This document shows positions 16,465 to 25,342 of a stretch of 64,000 bases of DNA, in pieces. Both the position numbers and the translations under genes were made by a program. The notes under the pieces are model-generated. The model had not been told where the DNA came from. It saw only the letters and a program-made list of their open reading frames with translations, and made no database searches. Origin of the DNA: Bacillota bacterium (lineage in GTDB: Bacteria > Bacillota > Clostridia > Lachnospirales > Lachnospiraceae); the NCBI GenBank assembly GCA_023421505.1, contig JAEZTJ010000016.1:1-64000 (forward strand), in the 5' to 3' direction. Position 1 is the stretch's first letter; every line of letters starts with the position of its first letter.

Positions 16465-17679
16465 CTACTCATTATTCGTTTTGATTAAATGAATCCCATC
16501 GAGATGCGCCAGTTCATAAAAGGATTTTATAGATGCCAGTATACACACAATGCTATTTACTGCCAATGTCTTAAGGCTTATCGCTAAAATATCAATACCA
16601 CTCGGCATAAGATATGGAATATGAAAAGCTGTTTTAAATGCCTCATGAAAAGGTATTGTAAATAAGCAAACCAAACCGATACCAAACTGTGTCGAAGCAA
16701 TTACGAGTACCAGCATTTCTGCAATCAGTACTGAAAGTATTGTTCTTCTTCCAGTTCCGAAGGAGAAAAAGGTTCCAAACTCAGCCTTGCGCAGATGAAT
16801 TGTAATACGGTAAATACCATAAAGCGAAGCAGTCGCAAGTATTAGAAGGAGTGCTTTAAAGATACCCCCATATACAGCAAAATCATCTAAGTTATCCGCA
16901 AATCTACTCACCAGATCACTCGTAGAATATACTGCAATTTCACTATCACCATACTGGCTTAGAATATCTTCTTTTACTTTGATAATACTCTCATCTTCCT
17001 TAAGCTTAACTAGAACCATCGAAATCACTTTTTGCTTTTTGCCAAACGGTAAGATCCCTTCGTAATTTGGATCGTTAGCGATGTCGTAAGCTGCCTCATA
17101 GCTGATAAAAGCGCAGTTATCATATCCCATTCCTGTCTCATCAAGCACCTCGATAACCGTGAACTTTCTACCATAATATTTCACAGTACCCCCAACCTTT
17201 TTCTTCATATTACGTCCCAATATGATCTCATCATCGGCTATTCTATTAATACCATCCTTTGATAGCCATGGTGCCACCACAAAATCACTTTTCATATCAA
17301 ATGCAATTAATTGCAGGGAGCTCTCACAGCAATCCATACTAAGTGAGGCTATGTATAATTGAAAGCTTACCCTGTCTACTCCTTTAATTCCTGCAATCTT
17401 AGTAAGCCACTTTTTATCAAAGTTAACGGTACATGGCTTACCGACAAATAACGCATCCTCTATGTTTGATACAAAACGATCCGGTACAACAATTAAATCC
17501 GCTCCCAGACGTTCCTTTGCCTCCTGCAAGCCTTCCCTCATACTTTTTAGCAGATACTCACTGAAAAATAGGCTAACCGAAGTAATCAGAAGTATGACAA
17601 AAAGTAGAATTGATTGGAATCTTTGCCTGCTTAAATTCCTAAGTGCCAGTGTCCAGACAGTCATTATTTTTCCATACAT
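16465..17679 (-). CDS. FtsX/MacB-type ABC permease
   Basis: A 404-residue protein with one N-terminal helix (about 18-42), a large extracellular MacB-like core domain (about 45-255) and three C-terminal helices (about 265-395), the standard layout of FtsX-domain permeases. The core holds a Cys-Cys (SMDCCESS). Such proteins act mechanically on lipoproteins or expel molecules rather than importing them. It pairs with the LolD-type ATPase encoded two genes downstream. Its ATG overlaps the stop of the DUF4418 gene (ATAATG), indicating translational coupling. Confidence 0.85.
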   Translation of the reverse strand: MYGKIMTVWTLALRNLSRQRFQSILLFVILLITSVSLFFSEYLLKSMREGLQEAKERLGADLIVVPDRFVSNIEDALFVGKPCTVNFDKKWLTKIAGIKGVDRVSFQLYIASLSMDCCESSLQLIAFDMKSDFVVAPWLSKDGINRIADDEIILGRNMKKKVGGTVKYYGRKFTVIEVLDETGMGYDNCAFISYEAAYDIANDPNYEGILPFGKKQKVISMVLVKLKEDESIIKVKEDILSQYGDSEIAVYSTSDLVSRFADNLDDFAVYGGIFKALLLILATASLYGIYRITIHLRKAEFGTFFSFGTGRRTILSVLIAEMLVLVIASTQFGIGLVCLFTIPFHEAFKTAFHIPYLMPSGIDILAISLKTLAVNSIVCILASIKSFYELAHLDGIHLIKTNNE

Positions 17680-18083
17680 TATGCATTTCCTTTATTCTTT
17701 TTATATAAAAACAACAGATTGACCAATGATGTCAAGCCAACGGTCAGGGCTATGACATAGTAAGCAGGAAATGTACTGCTCTGGCAAGGCATAGTTTTCA
17801 TACCGCAGCCACCTATCAATACACTGGGAATTAGAATCGCAACTATACTGTTGAGGATTGCAAGGAAGGAAAGTATCCCTTTCTCCCTCGCTGTTTTGGT
17901 TATTGCATAGACTACGGCAATTCCAATTAATAGGATAGCTACTCCGATTTCTGCAAGTACGCTCCAATGACATTTCATCGGTTTATCTCCAACCTCACAT
18001 ACCCTAAAGATACTTTCAGGTCCCACTATGTAAAGTACTGCTGCGAGTAAAAGGATTGTAATATTAATTATTTTGTTTTTCAT
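17679..18083 (-). CDS. DUF4418 family membrane protein
   Basis: A 134-residue protein with four predicted helices (about 5-22, 43-62, 70-95, 108-126). Extracytoplasmic loops carry conserved cysteines (RVCEVGDKPMKCHWS and GGCGMKTMPCQSS). This Cys-rich four-helix pattern is that of DUF4418, a family of unknown function that, from memory, travels with FtsX/LolD-type transporters. Here it is translationally coupled to the FtsX-type permease. The paired cysteines could bind metal or form disulfides. I can give no function. Confidence 0.75.
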   Translation of the reverse strand: MKNKIINITILLLAAVLYIVGPESIFRVCEVGDKPMKCHWSVLAEIGVAILLIGIAVVYAITKTAREKGILSFLAILNSIVAILIPSVLIGGCGMKTMPCQSSTFPAYYVIALTVGLTSLVNLLFLYKKNKGNA

Positions 18084-18240
18084 ATAACCCCTCCATTTTT
18101 ATCATTAAATAAATTTAAGCATTATCAAAATTTTTAAGCTTTTATAAAATTAAACTTTTTATCAACCTCTAAGCATGCCCGCTTGTGGATAGAAGTTAAA
18201 TGAGTAAGAGCGACTTTCCAATGTAAGCTCATAAAATAAT

Positions 18241-19026
18241 TTACAAATAATAATCCGGTGATTTGATCTCCCCGCCAAAATGAAGGATTTCCAGAATATC
18301 AGTCCTATACTTAATAAAATCATCCTGATTTCTTGCTCTTGGCCTAGATAGATTTATATCGATTACCTTTTCTATCTTGGCAGGTCTCGGTGTCATCACC
18401 ACCACCTGATCCGACAGATAAATTGCTTCATCCACATCATGGGTTACCATTACCATCGTCATGTTGTGCTCCTGCCATATGCGAAGAATTTCCTCCTGCA
18501 TATTCATTCTGGTAAAGGCATCCAGTGCACCTAAGGGTTCATCTAGCAGAAGCACCTTCGGATGACCAACCAGTGCTCTTGCAAGCGATGCCCTCTGGCA
18601 CATCCCTCCGGACAGTTGGTGAGGATAGGATTTATCAAAGCCCTTTAACCCAACCAGTCTGATAAATTCCCCCACCGAAGCCTTATTCGTCTTATATTCA
18701 TGACGTGCCCGAAGTCCAAAAGCAATGTTATCGTAAATATTTAGCCAGGGAAAGAGATTCGCTGACTGGAATACAAAGCCCCTCTCATGATGCGGGTTGG
18801 TAATCGGCTCGTCATCCAGATAAAGCACCCCTGCATTAGGGCTATCTAGACCGGCAATTAAGCGAAGCAGTGTCGTCTTGCCACAGCCTGACGGCCCGAT
18901 TAGCGAGACAAAATTACCGGGCTTTATGTCAAGGCTCAACCCATTCAGTGCTACAACCTCCTCTCCTTTGGGATCGGGATTTTCAAAGGTACGGACAACC
19001 TCTTTTATTTTTATTTCACCTACCAT
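18241..19026 (-). CDS. ABC transporter ATPase, SsuB/TauB type (second copy)
   Basis: A 261-residue ATPase with Walker A GPSGCGKTT (about residues 43-51), Q-loop FVFQSANLFPW, signature LSGGMCQRASLARAL (Cys where relatives usually have Arg or Gln), Walker B VLLLDEPLGALD and VTHDVDEA. The FPWLN segment after the Q-loop is characteristic of nitrate/sulfonate/taurine ATPases. It overlaps the end of the permease gene by 7 bases, so the two are translated together. It likely energises sulfonate or taurine-like import through the permease encoded just upstream. Confidence 0.88.
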   Translation of the reverse strand: MVGEIKIKEVVRTFENPDPKGEEVVALNGLSLDIKPGNFVSLIGPSGCGKTTLLRLIAGLDSPNAGVLYLDDEPITNPHHERGFVFQSANLFPWLNIYDNIAFGLRARHEYKTNKASVGEFIRLVGLKGFDKSYPHQLSGGMCQRASLARALVGHPKVLLLDEPLGALDAFTRMNMQEEILRIWQEHNMTMVMVTHDVDEAIYLSDQVVVMTPRPAKIEKVIDINLSRPRARNQDDFIKYRTDILEILHFGGEIKSPDYYL

Positions 19027-19979
19027 TTGATTACCCCCTTCTGCCAGATTAGCAGCTTTTCACGTACTCTGAACAGCAGCGTTAGGATTGTCGTACACAA
19101 TAATGCAATAATAATTAATCCTGCATATACTCCTGAGTAGACCATCATCTGCTTCTGATGGTTGACATACCAGCCGATACCGCAGGAGCTTCCCATCAAT
19201 TCTGCGGTCATTAATGTGATAAAGGAGGAACAGGTCCCGTAGAATATCCCCATGAAGATACTTGGCATGGCATTCGGAATTCCAACCTTAAACACCTGAT
19301 AAATAGTACCCGCCCCCAGAGTCTTTGATACCTCATAATAAGATTTGCTGGTAGACCATATGCCGCTGCTTGTCATTAGGGTAGTGGGAAACCATACCGC
19401 AAAGGCGATCAGAAATACACTTGCTCCGTAGGTTGTAGGAAAAACCGAAAGTGCCAGCGGTGTCCACGCCGTTGTGGGGATTGGGCCAAGTATCTTCGTG
19501 ACAGGATTTAACCAATAAGCCACTCTCTTACTAAAGCCCAGCAATATTCCGGTGATAAACCCAATCGAACCGCCCCAGGCAAACCCTGTAAGTAATAGTT
19601 TTAAAGAGTATAAGACGCATTTGATCAGGAAGAACCCATCCTTTACAAAGGTTTCAAGCACTCTGTCTGTAGTAGGGAAAAACAGAACCGGCAGTAATGC
19701 GTATTTTGCCGTAATCACATTGAGCAAATTCAAAAAGAGTGCTACCCCGGCATAAAATGGGCCACTGTAAATGATTTTTCTTTCCAGTCCCTTTAAAAAA
19801 TACGATCCGGCAAACAACAGGATATAAATACCCAGTACTATTGCTAAAAAGTATGTAAAATACGGCTTTTCAGCTTCTCTTTGCTTAATGGAATCCTTAA
19901 GTACCACCTGCAGCAGCAGTGCCAGACCGATGGAGACGACCGGTATTATTCTTCGCAGCTCATATAGTATTCTTTTCAT
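19020..19979 (-). CDS. ABC transporter permease, SsuC/TauC type (second copy)
   Basis: I chose the ATG at 19977-19979, six bases after GGAGG, giving 319 residues. It is longer than most SsuC proteins because two extra helices precede the transport domain (helices near 12-28, 42-62 and 72-95 before the core). The BPD_transp_1 core with its EAA loop (YYEVSKTLGAGTIYQVFKVGIP) follows. It is the first gene of the second sulfur operon, behind a 5' leader that resembles the nifH leader. Importer role inferred from family and context. Confidence 0.85.
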   Translation of the reverse strand: MKRILYELRRIIPVVSIGLALLLQVVLKDSIKQREAEKPYFTYFLAIVLGIYILLFAGSYFLKGLERKIIYSGPFYAGVALFLNLLNVITAKYALLPVLFFPTTDRVLETFVKDGFFLIKCVLYSLKLLLTGFAWGGSIGFITGILLGFSKRVAYWLNPVTKILGPIPTTAWTPLALSVFPTTYGASVFLIAFAVWFPTTLMTSSGIWSTSKSYYEVSKTLGAGTIYQVFKVGIPNAMPSIFMGIFYGTCSSFITLMTAELMGSSCGIGWYVNHQKQMMVYSGVYAGLIIIALLCTTILTLLFRVREKLLIWQKGVIKW

Positions 19980-20149
19980 AGAAAACCTCCTTTCTATCAT
20001 CAGGAAAACCTGATGGAATGCCTTTATTCAACTATATTTACTCAGTTCATAAAGCTAAATAAGTTTCAGTCATAGCATATAAGTAAGGATTATTACTGTA
20101 ATTTGCAGGTATTAACAAGTATAAGGCTCTTAAGCTGCCATATGTCAAT

Positions 20150-20208
20150 AAGAAAAGGAGGCTTCGTCTTTGCTTTAGGCAAATTCAAAACCTCCAGTTT
20201 TCTGGTCA
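20150..20208 (-). promoter_or_regulatory. Leader RNA of the second sulfur operon (same motif as the nifH leader)
   Basis: The transcript contains TGACCAGAAAACTGGAGG (20191-20208): CCAG/CTGG with loop AAAA. It runs straight into a stem GGAGG...CCTCC (20157-20195, with GAATTTGC/GCAAAGAC in the upper part) followed by UUUUCUU. Position, order and sequence match the nifH leader at 13062-13124; both also have a GGAATT shortly upstream. This looks like an attenuator common to the two operons. Confidence 0.7.
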
Positions 20209-20271
20209 GTATTAATCCATCTTCAATTCCATATTTTATCAGTATGTAAACTATGCTTTGCTGTTTTACTA

Positions 20272-20300
20272 TTTATAACACTGAATTTTCCATTTGTCAA
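20272..20300 (-). promoter_or_regulatory. Consensus sigma-A promoter of the second sulfur operon
   Basis: TTGACA (20295-20300) and TATAAA (20272-20277) on the minus strand are 17 bases apart. The start site should lie near 20265, about 285 bases before the first gene, leaving room for the leader terminator. The design matches that of the nifH promoter. Confidence 0.85.
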
Positions 20301-20683
20301 TACTAATTTTAGAATCAACTTCAAATTAATTTCCATTTTAATATTTTACATAATATATGCGTTTTGCGTAAAATAGCTTTTATCGAAGACAAAAATGTGT
20401 AAGTAAACTTCTATAATGTATGATACAGATCTGATATTGAAAGAAAAAATCTATATCTTGATTAAAATAGTAATATAATATGCAAGTGATAAATTATTGG
20501 ATTAATTCTAAGAATAATATAAATAGAAATAGATTTCCTTGAAATTAAATACTTGAAAATTATAGATGACTATAATATAATACAATTCATATTTATTTGA
20601 TATGAATTGTATTTATTTATATTTTAACTATTTAATATAGTATCATAATATCTATTCAGTTTATCCTCTTTCAGTAAAGGAGT
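20301..20683. other. Upstream region of the metB-like gene with a 12-bp inverted repeat
   Basis: This AT-rich stretch holds the plus-strand control region of the transsulfuration genes. A perfect inverted repeat, TACAATTCATAT with its complement (20581-20592 and 20600-20611), is followed by a U-rich run and lies about 80 bases before the start codon. It could be a repressor site or an attenuator hairpin. A TATAAT lies at about 20571, without a good -35 at 17 bases. No T-box or SAM riboswitch core motif is visible. Confidence 0.45.
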
Positions 20684-20689
20684 GTGCGC

Positions 20690-21847
20690 ATGAGTTTCCA
20701 AGTCAATACAAGGTGTATTCATGGTAATAACGAGAAAAGAAATATTGAGAATACCGGAGCAATCAGTTTTCCAATCTATCAGACGGCAACCTTTGCTCAT
20801 CCCAGCGTCGGTAACAGTACCGGCTTTGATTATTCACGATCCCAAAATCCTACCAGAGAGCAATTGGAAAAGGTTGTTGCTTCCCTGGAGAACGGATATG
20901 ATTCTGTTGCCTTTGGCTCCGGCATGGCTGCTGTAAATGCATTAATGGAACTATTTGCACCCGGCGATCATATACTCGCCTCCGATGATCTATATGGCGG
21001 CTCCATCCGACTATTTAATAATATCAATCGGAAGAACGGTCTTGATATTGAGTATATTAATACTTCCGATTGTAATCTGATCAAGAGTAGAATGAAAAGC
21101 ACTACAAGAGCTATTTTTATTGAAACACCCACCAATCCCATGATGAATGTAGCTGACTTAAATGAGATAGCAGCTATCACCAAACAGTATCAGCTTCTGC
21201 TTATCGTTGATAACACCTTCTTATCCCCTTATTTCCAGACTCCAATTAGCTTAGGTGCAGATATCGTACTCCATAGCGGTACGAAATTTCTCGGTGGTCA
21301 TAATGATACTCTGGCCGGCTTTTTAGTTCTGTCAAATGCGGCTTTGACGGAGCAGATTAGATATATTACAAAGACAACAGGGGCAGGGCTATCTCCCTTT
21401 GATAGCTGGCTTATTCTACGTGGTATCAAGACGCTTCCCTTAAGAATGGAATATCAGCAGCAGAATGCTTTAACTATAGCAAGGTGGCTTGAAAAGCATA
21501 GCAAAATAAAAGCAGTATACTATATCGGACTTCCCTCCCATCCCGGATACGAAATCAATAAAAGGCAGGCAAGCGGCTCGGGCAGCATGCTCTCCTTCCA
21601 TGTTGATGAAGAACAGACAGCAGTTAATCTTCTTAATCGGGTTCGTCTAATACAGTATGCTGAAAGTCTGGGCGGCGTTGAGAGTTTGATTACCTATCCG
21701 ATGCTTCAGACCCATGCTGACATTCCAGAGGAAGAACGGGAAGCAAAGGGTATTAATAATACTTTGATCCGATTATCCGTAGGAATTGAACATATTGATG
21801 ATCTGCTTAAGGATTTGGCACAGGCCTTGGCAGATGAGGAGAAATGA
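20690..21847 (+). CDS. Cys/Met-metabolism PLP enzyme (cystathionine gamma-synthase/lyase type)
   Basis: I chose the ATG at 20690, seven bases after AAAGGAG, rather than the GTG at 20684; this gives 385 residues. It has the transsulfuration-family layout: SRSQNPTREQLE, GSGMAAVNAL, the aspartate in VDNTFLSPYFQTP and the PLP lysine in HSGTKFLGGHNDTLAG (about residue 198). Such enzymes make or break C-S bonds between cysteine and homocysteine. Gamma-synthase (MetB) and gamma-lyase (MccB/MetC) activities cannot be told apart by eye. The next gene, 12 bases on, is a C-S beta-lyase, so together they interconvert cysteine and homocysteine. Confidence 0.88.
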   Translation: MSFQVNTRCIHGNNEKRNIENTGAISFPIYQTATFAHPSVGNSTGFDYSRSQNPTREQLEKVVASLENGYDSVAFGSGMAAVNALMELFAPGDHILASDDLYGGSIRLFNNINRKNGLDIEYINTSDCNLIKSRMKSTTRAIFIETPTNPMMNVADLNEIAAITKQYQLLLIVDNTFLSPYFQTPISLGADIVLHSGTKFLGGHNDTLAGFLVLSNAALTEQIRYITKTTGAGLSPFDSWLILRGIKTLPLRMEYQQQNALTIARWLEKHSKIKAVYYIGLPSHPGYEINKRQASGSGSMLSFHVDEEQTAVNLLNRVRLIQYAESLGGVESLITYPMLQTHADIPEEEREAKGINNTLIRLSVGIEHIDDLLKDLAQALADEEK

Positions 21848-21859
21848 GGTGTTACAAAG

Positions 21860-23038
21860 ATGAAGTATGAATTTAATGATATTGTTGATAGACGCAATAC
21901 GAATTCCTTAAAGTATGATTTTGCTGTTGAACGAGGAAAGCCCTCTGATATACTCCCACTATGGGTAGCAGATATGGATTTTAAGGCTCCGCCTGAGGTT
22001 CTTAACGCTTTACAAAAAGCCGTATCTCACGGTATCTTCGGTTACAGTGAAGTAAAAAGGGATTATTTTGCAGCTGTACATGATTGGTTCTATCAGCATT
22101 TTAATTGGGATACGAAAGAACAATGGCTAATCAAAACCCCAGGAGTTGTTTATGCGATAGCTCTTGCCGTAAAGGCTTTGACCAAAGAAAAGGAAGGCGT
22201 TTTGATCCAACAGCCTGTCTATTACCCCTTTGAGGAAACTATCCTACTAAATAAGCGTGCATTAGTTGTCAATTATCTGGTATATAAGGACGGGAAATAC
22301 TCTATCGATTATGATGATTTTGAGCAAAAGATTATAGAGGGTAACGTGAAGCTTTTTGTGCTTTGCAATCCGCAGAATCCTGTCGGTCGCGTGTGGACCA
22401 AAGAGGAATTAACAAAGATGGGGGAAATCTGTATAAGACATAATGTAGTTATAGTTTCTGATGAGATTCACTGCGATTTTACTTATCCAGGCTTTCAGCA
22501 TACTGTATTTGCAAATATCAATGAGACCTTTGCAGAAAATACTATTACCTGTACCTCTCCCAGTAAAACCTTTAATCTGGCAGGCTTACAGGTATCTAAT
22601 ATCTTTATTAAGAATGACAGGCTTAGAAACAAAATCATTTATGAACTAGATAAAAGCGGCTACAGTCAGCTAAATACACTCGGACTTGTTGCCTGTAAGG
22701 CAGCCTATCAATACGGTGAACCCTGGCTGGAGGAATTAAAGGAATATCTACTTGATAATCTTAATTTTGTAAGAGAATTTCTGAAAGAAAATTTACCGAT
22801 GATTAAACTGATCGAACCAGAAGGCACCTACCTGATCTGGCTTGACTTTACTAAACTTAATCTGACTTCCGGGGAAATGAAAGAATTAATCGTAAATAAA
22901 GCCAAATTGTGGCTGGATGCCGGACAAATGTTTGGCCGAAATGGTGTCGGTTTTGAGCGCATTAATATAGCCTGCCCAAGAAAGCTTCTGCAAAAGGCAA
23001 TGGAACAATTAAATACTGCAATCAAAAGCCTTTCCTAA
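21860..23038 (+). CDS. patB: MalY/PatB-family C-S beta-lyase (cystathionine beta-lyase)
   Basis: A 392-residue fold-type I PLP enzyme of the MalY/PatB branch. The N-terminus has the family mark LPLWVADMDFKAPPEV (about residues 30-45), followed by CNPQNPVGRVW, SDEIHCDF and the PLP lysine in TSPSKTFNLAGLQ (about residue 233). It releases homocysteine, pyruvate and ammonia from cystathionine, and often sulfide or thiols from other cysteine conjugates. Only 12 bases separate it from the upstream metB-like gene. It completes a path between cysteine and methionine in this sulfur island. Confidence 0.88.
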   Translation: MKYEFNDIVDRRNTNSLKYDFAVERGKPSDILPLWVADMDFKAPPEVLNALQKAVSHGIFGYSEVKRDYFAAVHDWFYQHFNWDTKEQWLIKTPGVVYAIALAVKALTKEKEGVLIQQPVYYPFEETILLNKRALVVNYLVYKDGKYSIDYDDFEQKIIEGNVKLFVLCNPQNPVGRVWTKEELTKMGEICIRHNVVIVSDEIHCDFTYPGFQHTVFANINETFAENTITCTSPSKTFNLAGLQVSNIFIKNDRLRNKIIYELDKSGYSQLNTLGLVACKAAYQYGEPWLEELKEYLLDNLNFVREFLKENLPMIKLIEPEGTYLIWLDFTKLNLTSGEMKELIVNKAKLWLDAGQMFGRNGVGFERINIACPRKLLQKAMEQLNTAIKSLS

Positions 23039-23072
23039 CATAAAAAGCTAATAATCCATTTTCTTATGTTAT

Positions 23073-23189
23073 GAGGATGTCTCCAATCTTGATTTGATTT
23101 CTGAATATATACAATATAAGATAATATCCAATCTTTCATTATTGTATCGCTCTCGTCAGATTTAATCTTTTTGAACATCCTCTTTTTTT
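23073..23189 (+). terminator. Nested long hairpin between convergent genes, terminator-like
   Basis: Three nested arm pairs face each other: GAGGATGT/ACATCCTC (23073-23080 and 23175-23182), TCTGA/TCAGA (23100-23104 and 23156-23160) and TACAATA/TATTGTA (23110-23116 and 23140-23146). The outer stem is followed by a run of U on the plus strand. It should end the metB-patB transcript. The nested 110-base palindrome is larger than a normal terminator and may be a miniature mobile repeat. Confidence 0.55.
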
Positions 23190-23204
23190 GAATTGTTTCT
23201 TTCC

Positions 23205-23834
23205 TTACTTTCTTCCGGTTAAATAATACACTGCCACCTGTGTTCTATGTGACAGACCCCCTTTCTCGAGAATTGTACTGATATGATTTTTCACCGTACC
23301 CTCACTAATAAAGAGCTTCTCTGCAATTTCCTTATTTGAGAGTCCTTCGGCAATGGCTACAATAATATCAAGTTCCCGTGTAGTAAATATACTATCATCA
23401 AAGCCTTTATTCGACTTAATTCCGGTATCTGTGAATTTTGAAAAGACCTGCCCATCTAATATATTCACGCCATCATGGATGGACTTTATCATTTGCTTTA
23501 GCTGCTCCGGCGTATGGTTTTTAATTAGGTAACCATCTGCTCCGCTCTTAATTGCTTTCTCAACCAGATCATCCTCATCAAAGGTTGTTAAGATTAACAC
23601 CTTACCTAATCTTCTTTTAACGATTTCCTTCGTTGCTTCAATCCCATCCATTTCAGGCATCTGGATATCCATTAGGATAACATCAGCCTTCTCCTTCATA
23701 GCCAAATCCAAAGCCTCCCTGCCATTCTTTGCACAACCGATCACTTGAAACTGCTCATCTACACTAAGAATGATACGCATTCCATCCCTGACAAAATCAC
23801 TATCATCAGCTATTATCACTTTAATTTTATCCAT
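23205..23834 (-). CDS. Two-component response regulator, NarL/LuxR family
   Basis: A 209-residue protein with a receiver domain (about 1-120; acidic pair DD at 10-11, phosphorylated Asp56 in VILMDIQMPEMDG, Thr at LTTFDEDD, Lys at LIKNHTPEQ). A LuxR-type helix-turn-helix follows (about 145-209, TTRELDIIVAIAEGLSNKEI, then VKNHISTIL). It is activated by the histidine kinase encoded 137 bases upstream, and the adjacent ABC-2 exporter genes are likely targets. Confidence 0.9.
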   Translation of the reverse strand: MDKIKVIIADDSDFVRDGMRIILSVDEQFQVIGCAKNGREALDLAMKEKADVILMDIQMPEMDGIEATKEIVKRRLGKVLILTTFDEDDLVEKAIKSGADGYLIKNHTPEQLKQMIKSIHDGVNILDGQVFSKFTDTGIKSNKGFDDSIFTTRELDIIVAIAEGLSNKEIAEKLFISEGTVKNHISTILEKGGLSHRTQVAVYYLTGRK

Positions 23835-23971
23835 GCCTACACTCCTTAAGAATATTTATTAGTTGATGTGCAACTTTATATACCGCTACGTACCTCATCC
23901 AGTCGAGAGCGTGTTGGAACATACAATGGTTTGAATTATATTATAAAAATATATTATGTTGATTGGCGAAA

Positions 23972-25183
23972 TCAAGACAGCGGAAATATCATATTAATAT
24001 GAAAGCCATGCCTGCTATTAATATCTATGTAACCATTTACCTTTCGTACACGGTTTTTCATCCCCTGTAATCCCATCCCTTCCGTTAGTGAAATACAGCC
24101 GACTCCATTGTCTTTAATGCTGCAGCGGATTACTTTATGAAGTATAATGATTTCAATCGAAAGCACGGTACACTGCGCGTATTTTAAAGCATTTGTTACT
24201 GCTTCTATGGTATTATCAAGTATAACATCCCAAAGCTCTTCCGGTATTTCCTTATTTTCTCCTTCCATTTTATATTCAGCCTCAATGCCATACTTTTCCT
24301 TACAATCAGAGCATAGCTGAAGTAATTGAAGATAAGCCATTCGTTTTTTATCTGGCTTCTCTCTTCTTAGAATAATTCTTATTTCATCCATACTGGTTCT
24401 TAGATTATCAATGACAGCCTGCAGAATTTTCCTGCTTTCCTCCGGAGAATTCTCCATCAGCACCTTGCAAGCCTCCAGCTGATAGACAGAACCATTGATG
24501 CTATGTCCTAATTTGTCATGTAGTGCTTGGGATAATCTAGTTTTTTCTTCTAGCATTTTATTTTCAAAGGATAAGCTGCTTTTTGCTAGCTGTTCTTTAA
24601 AAATCGTATCCTTTGAATGGATCGAATCCTTAAGCTGATGTTCCTTCTGTTCAAATTCCTCCAAATACTTTCGATATCGTTCTATCATAATAAAGTTTTG
24701 AAAGTAAATAACAAGAACAAAGGTACAATAAATGGAATAAATTAATACTTCTTCCGGCTTTGCTAATATACCGAGAAAGGAAAGAATACCAAATGCGAAG
24801 GATAAACGTAAATATATAACAGTATCAAGCAGCACTAAGGGTATCAGATACATCCCGCTACTACTTTCCTTAAAAAAGCTCAGAAGAAGGCCAGTTAACA
24901 CTAGCTCACTGCCTAAAAAAAATATTTTTAAATGTTTCATTCCCATTACACTCTGCTGTAATACACTTCTTAAAGATAAACCCTTGGGCCGTTTGATATA
25001 ATAGGTATCATTTTGAAATGTTTCGTAGCCCAGCATTACTAGAAGTGTTACAGCAAGAAGAAACCACTCCACACTAATCTCGTGAAGTGATTTCTCACTC
25101 ATGCTGATCGAATAAATAATCAGCATCATAATACAAATAACTTTGACGGCTGAAAAATAGTATCTTTTCTCATTTACGTTCAT
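23972..25183 (-). CDS. Sensor histidine kinase, NarL-partner (HisKA_3) type
   Basis: A 403-residue membrane kinase. About six short hydrophobic segments occupy residues 8-175, then a linker helix (175-215). The HisKA_3 phosphoacceptor follows: QALHDKLGHSINGSVYQLE, with His about residue 222. The ATPase domain has an N-box at DNTIEAVTNALKYA and a G-box at EGMGLQGMKNRV. The lack of a large external domain suggests sensing within the membrane, as in LiaS/DesK-type kinases that watch envelope stress. It lies between its response regulator gene and the ABC-2 exporter operon, all on one strand. Confidence 0.88.
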   Translation of the reverse strand: MNVNEKRYYFSAVKVICIMMLIIYSISMSEKSLHEISVEWFLLAVTLLVMLGYETFQNDTYYIKRPKGLSLRSVLQQSVMGMKHLKIFFLGSELVLTGLLLSFFKESSSGMYLIPLVLLDTVIYLRLSFAFGILSFLGILAKPEEVLIYSIYCTFVLVIYFQNFIMIERYRKYLEEFEQKEHQLKDSIHSKDTIFKEQLAKSSLSFENKMLEEKTRLSQALHDKLGHSINGSVYQLEACKVLMENSPEESRKILQAVIDNLRTSMDEIRIILRREKPDKKRMAYLQLLQLCSDCKEKYGIEAEYKMEGENKEIPEELWDVILDNTIEAVTNALKYAQCTVLSIEIIILHKVIRCSIKDNGVGCISLTEGMGLQGMKNRVRKVNGYIDINSRHGFHINMIFPLS

Positions 25184-25342
25184 CGTATCGTAACCTCATA
25201 AGGATTTCAAAGTTAAAATCACCTGTATTCAACTTATTCTAACATACTATTTTATCATTTCGCAACGTTCTTCCACTTTAGTGTAATTTAGTAAAGTCCT
25301 GAAGAATAATACTTATGAAGTTGATATTATTCTATTGAAGTC

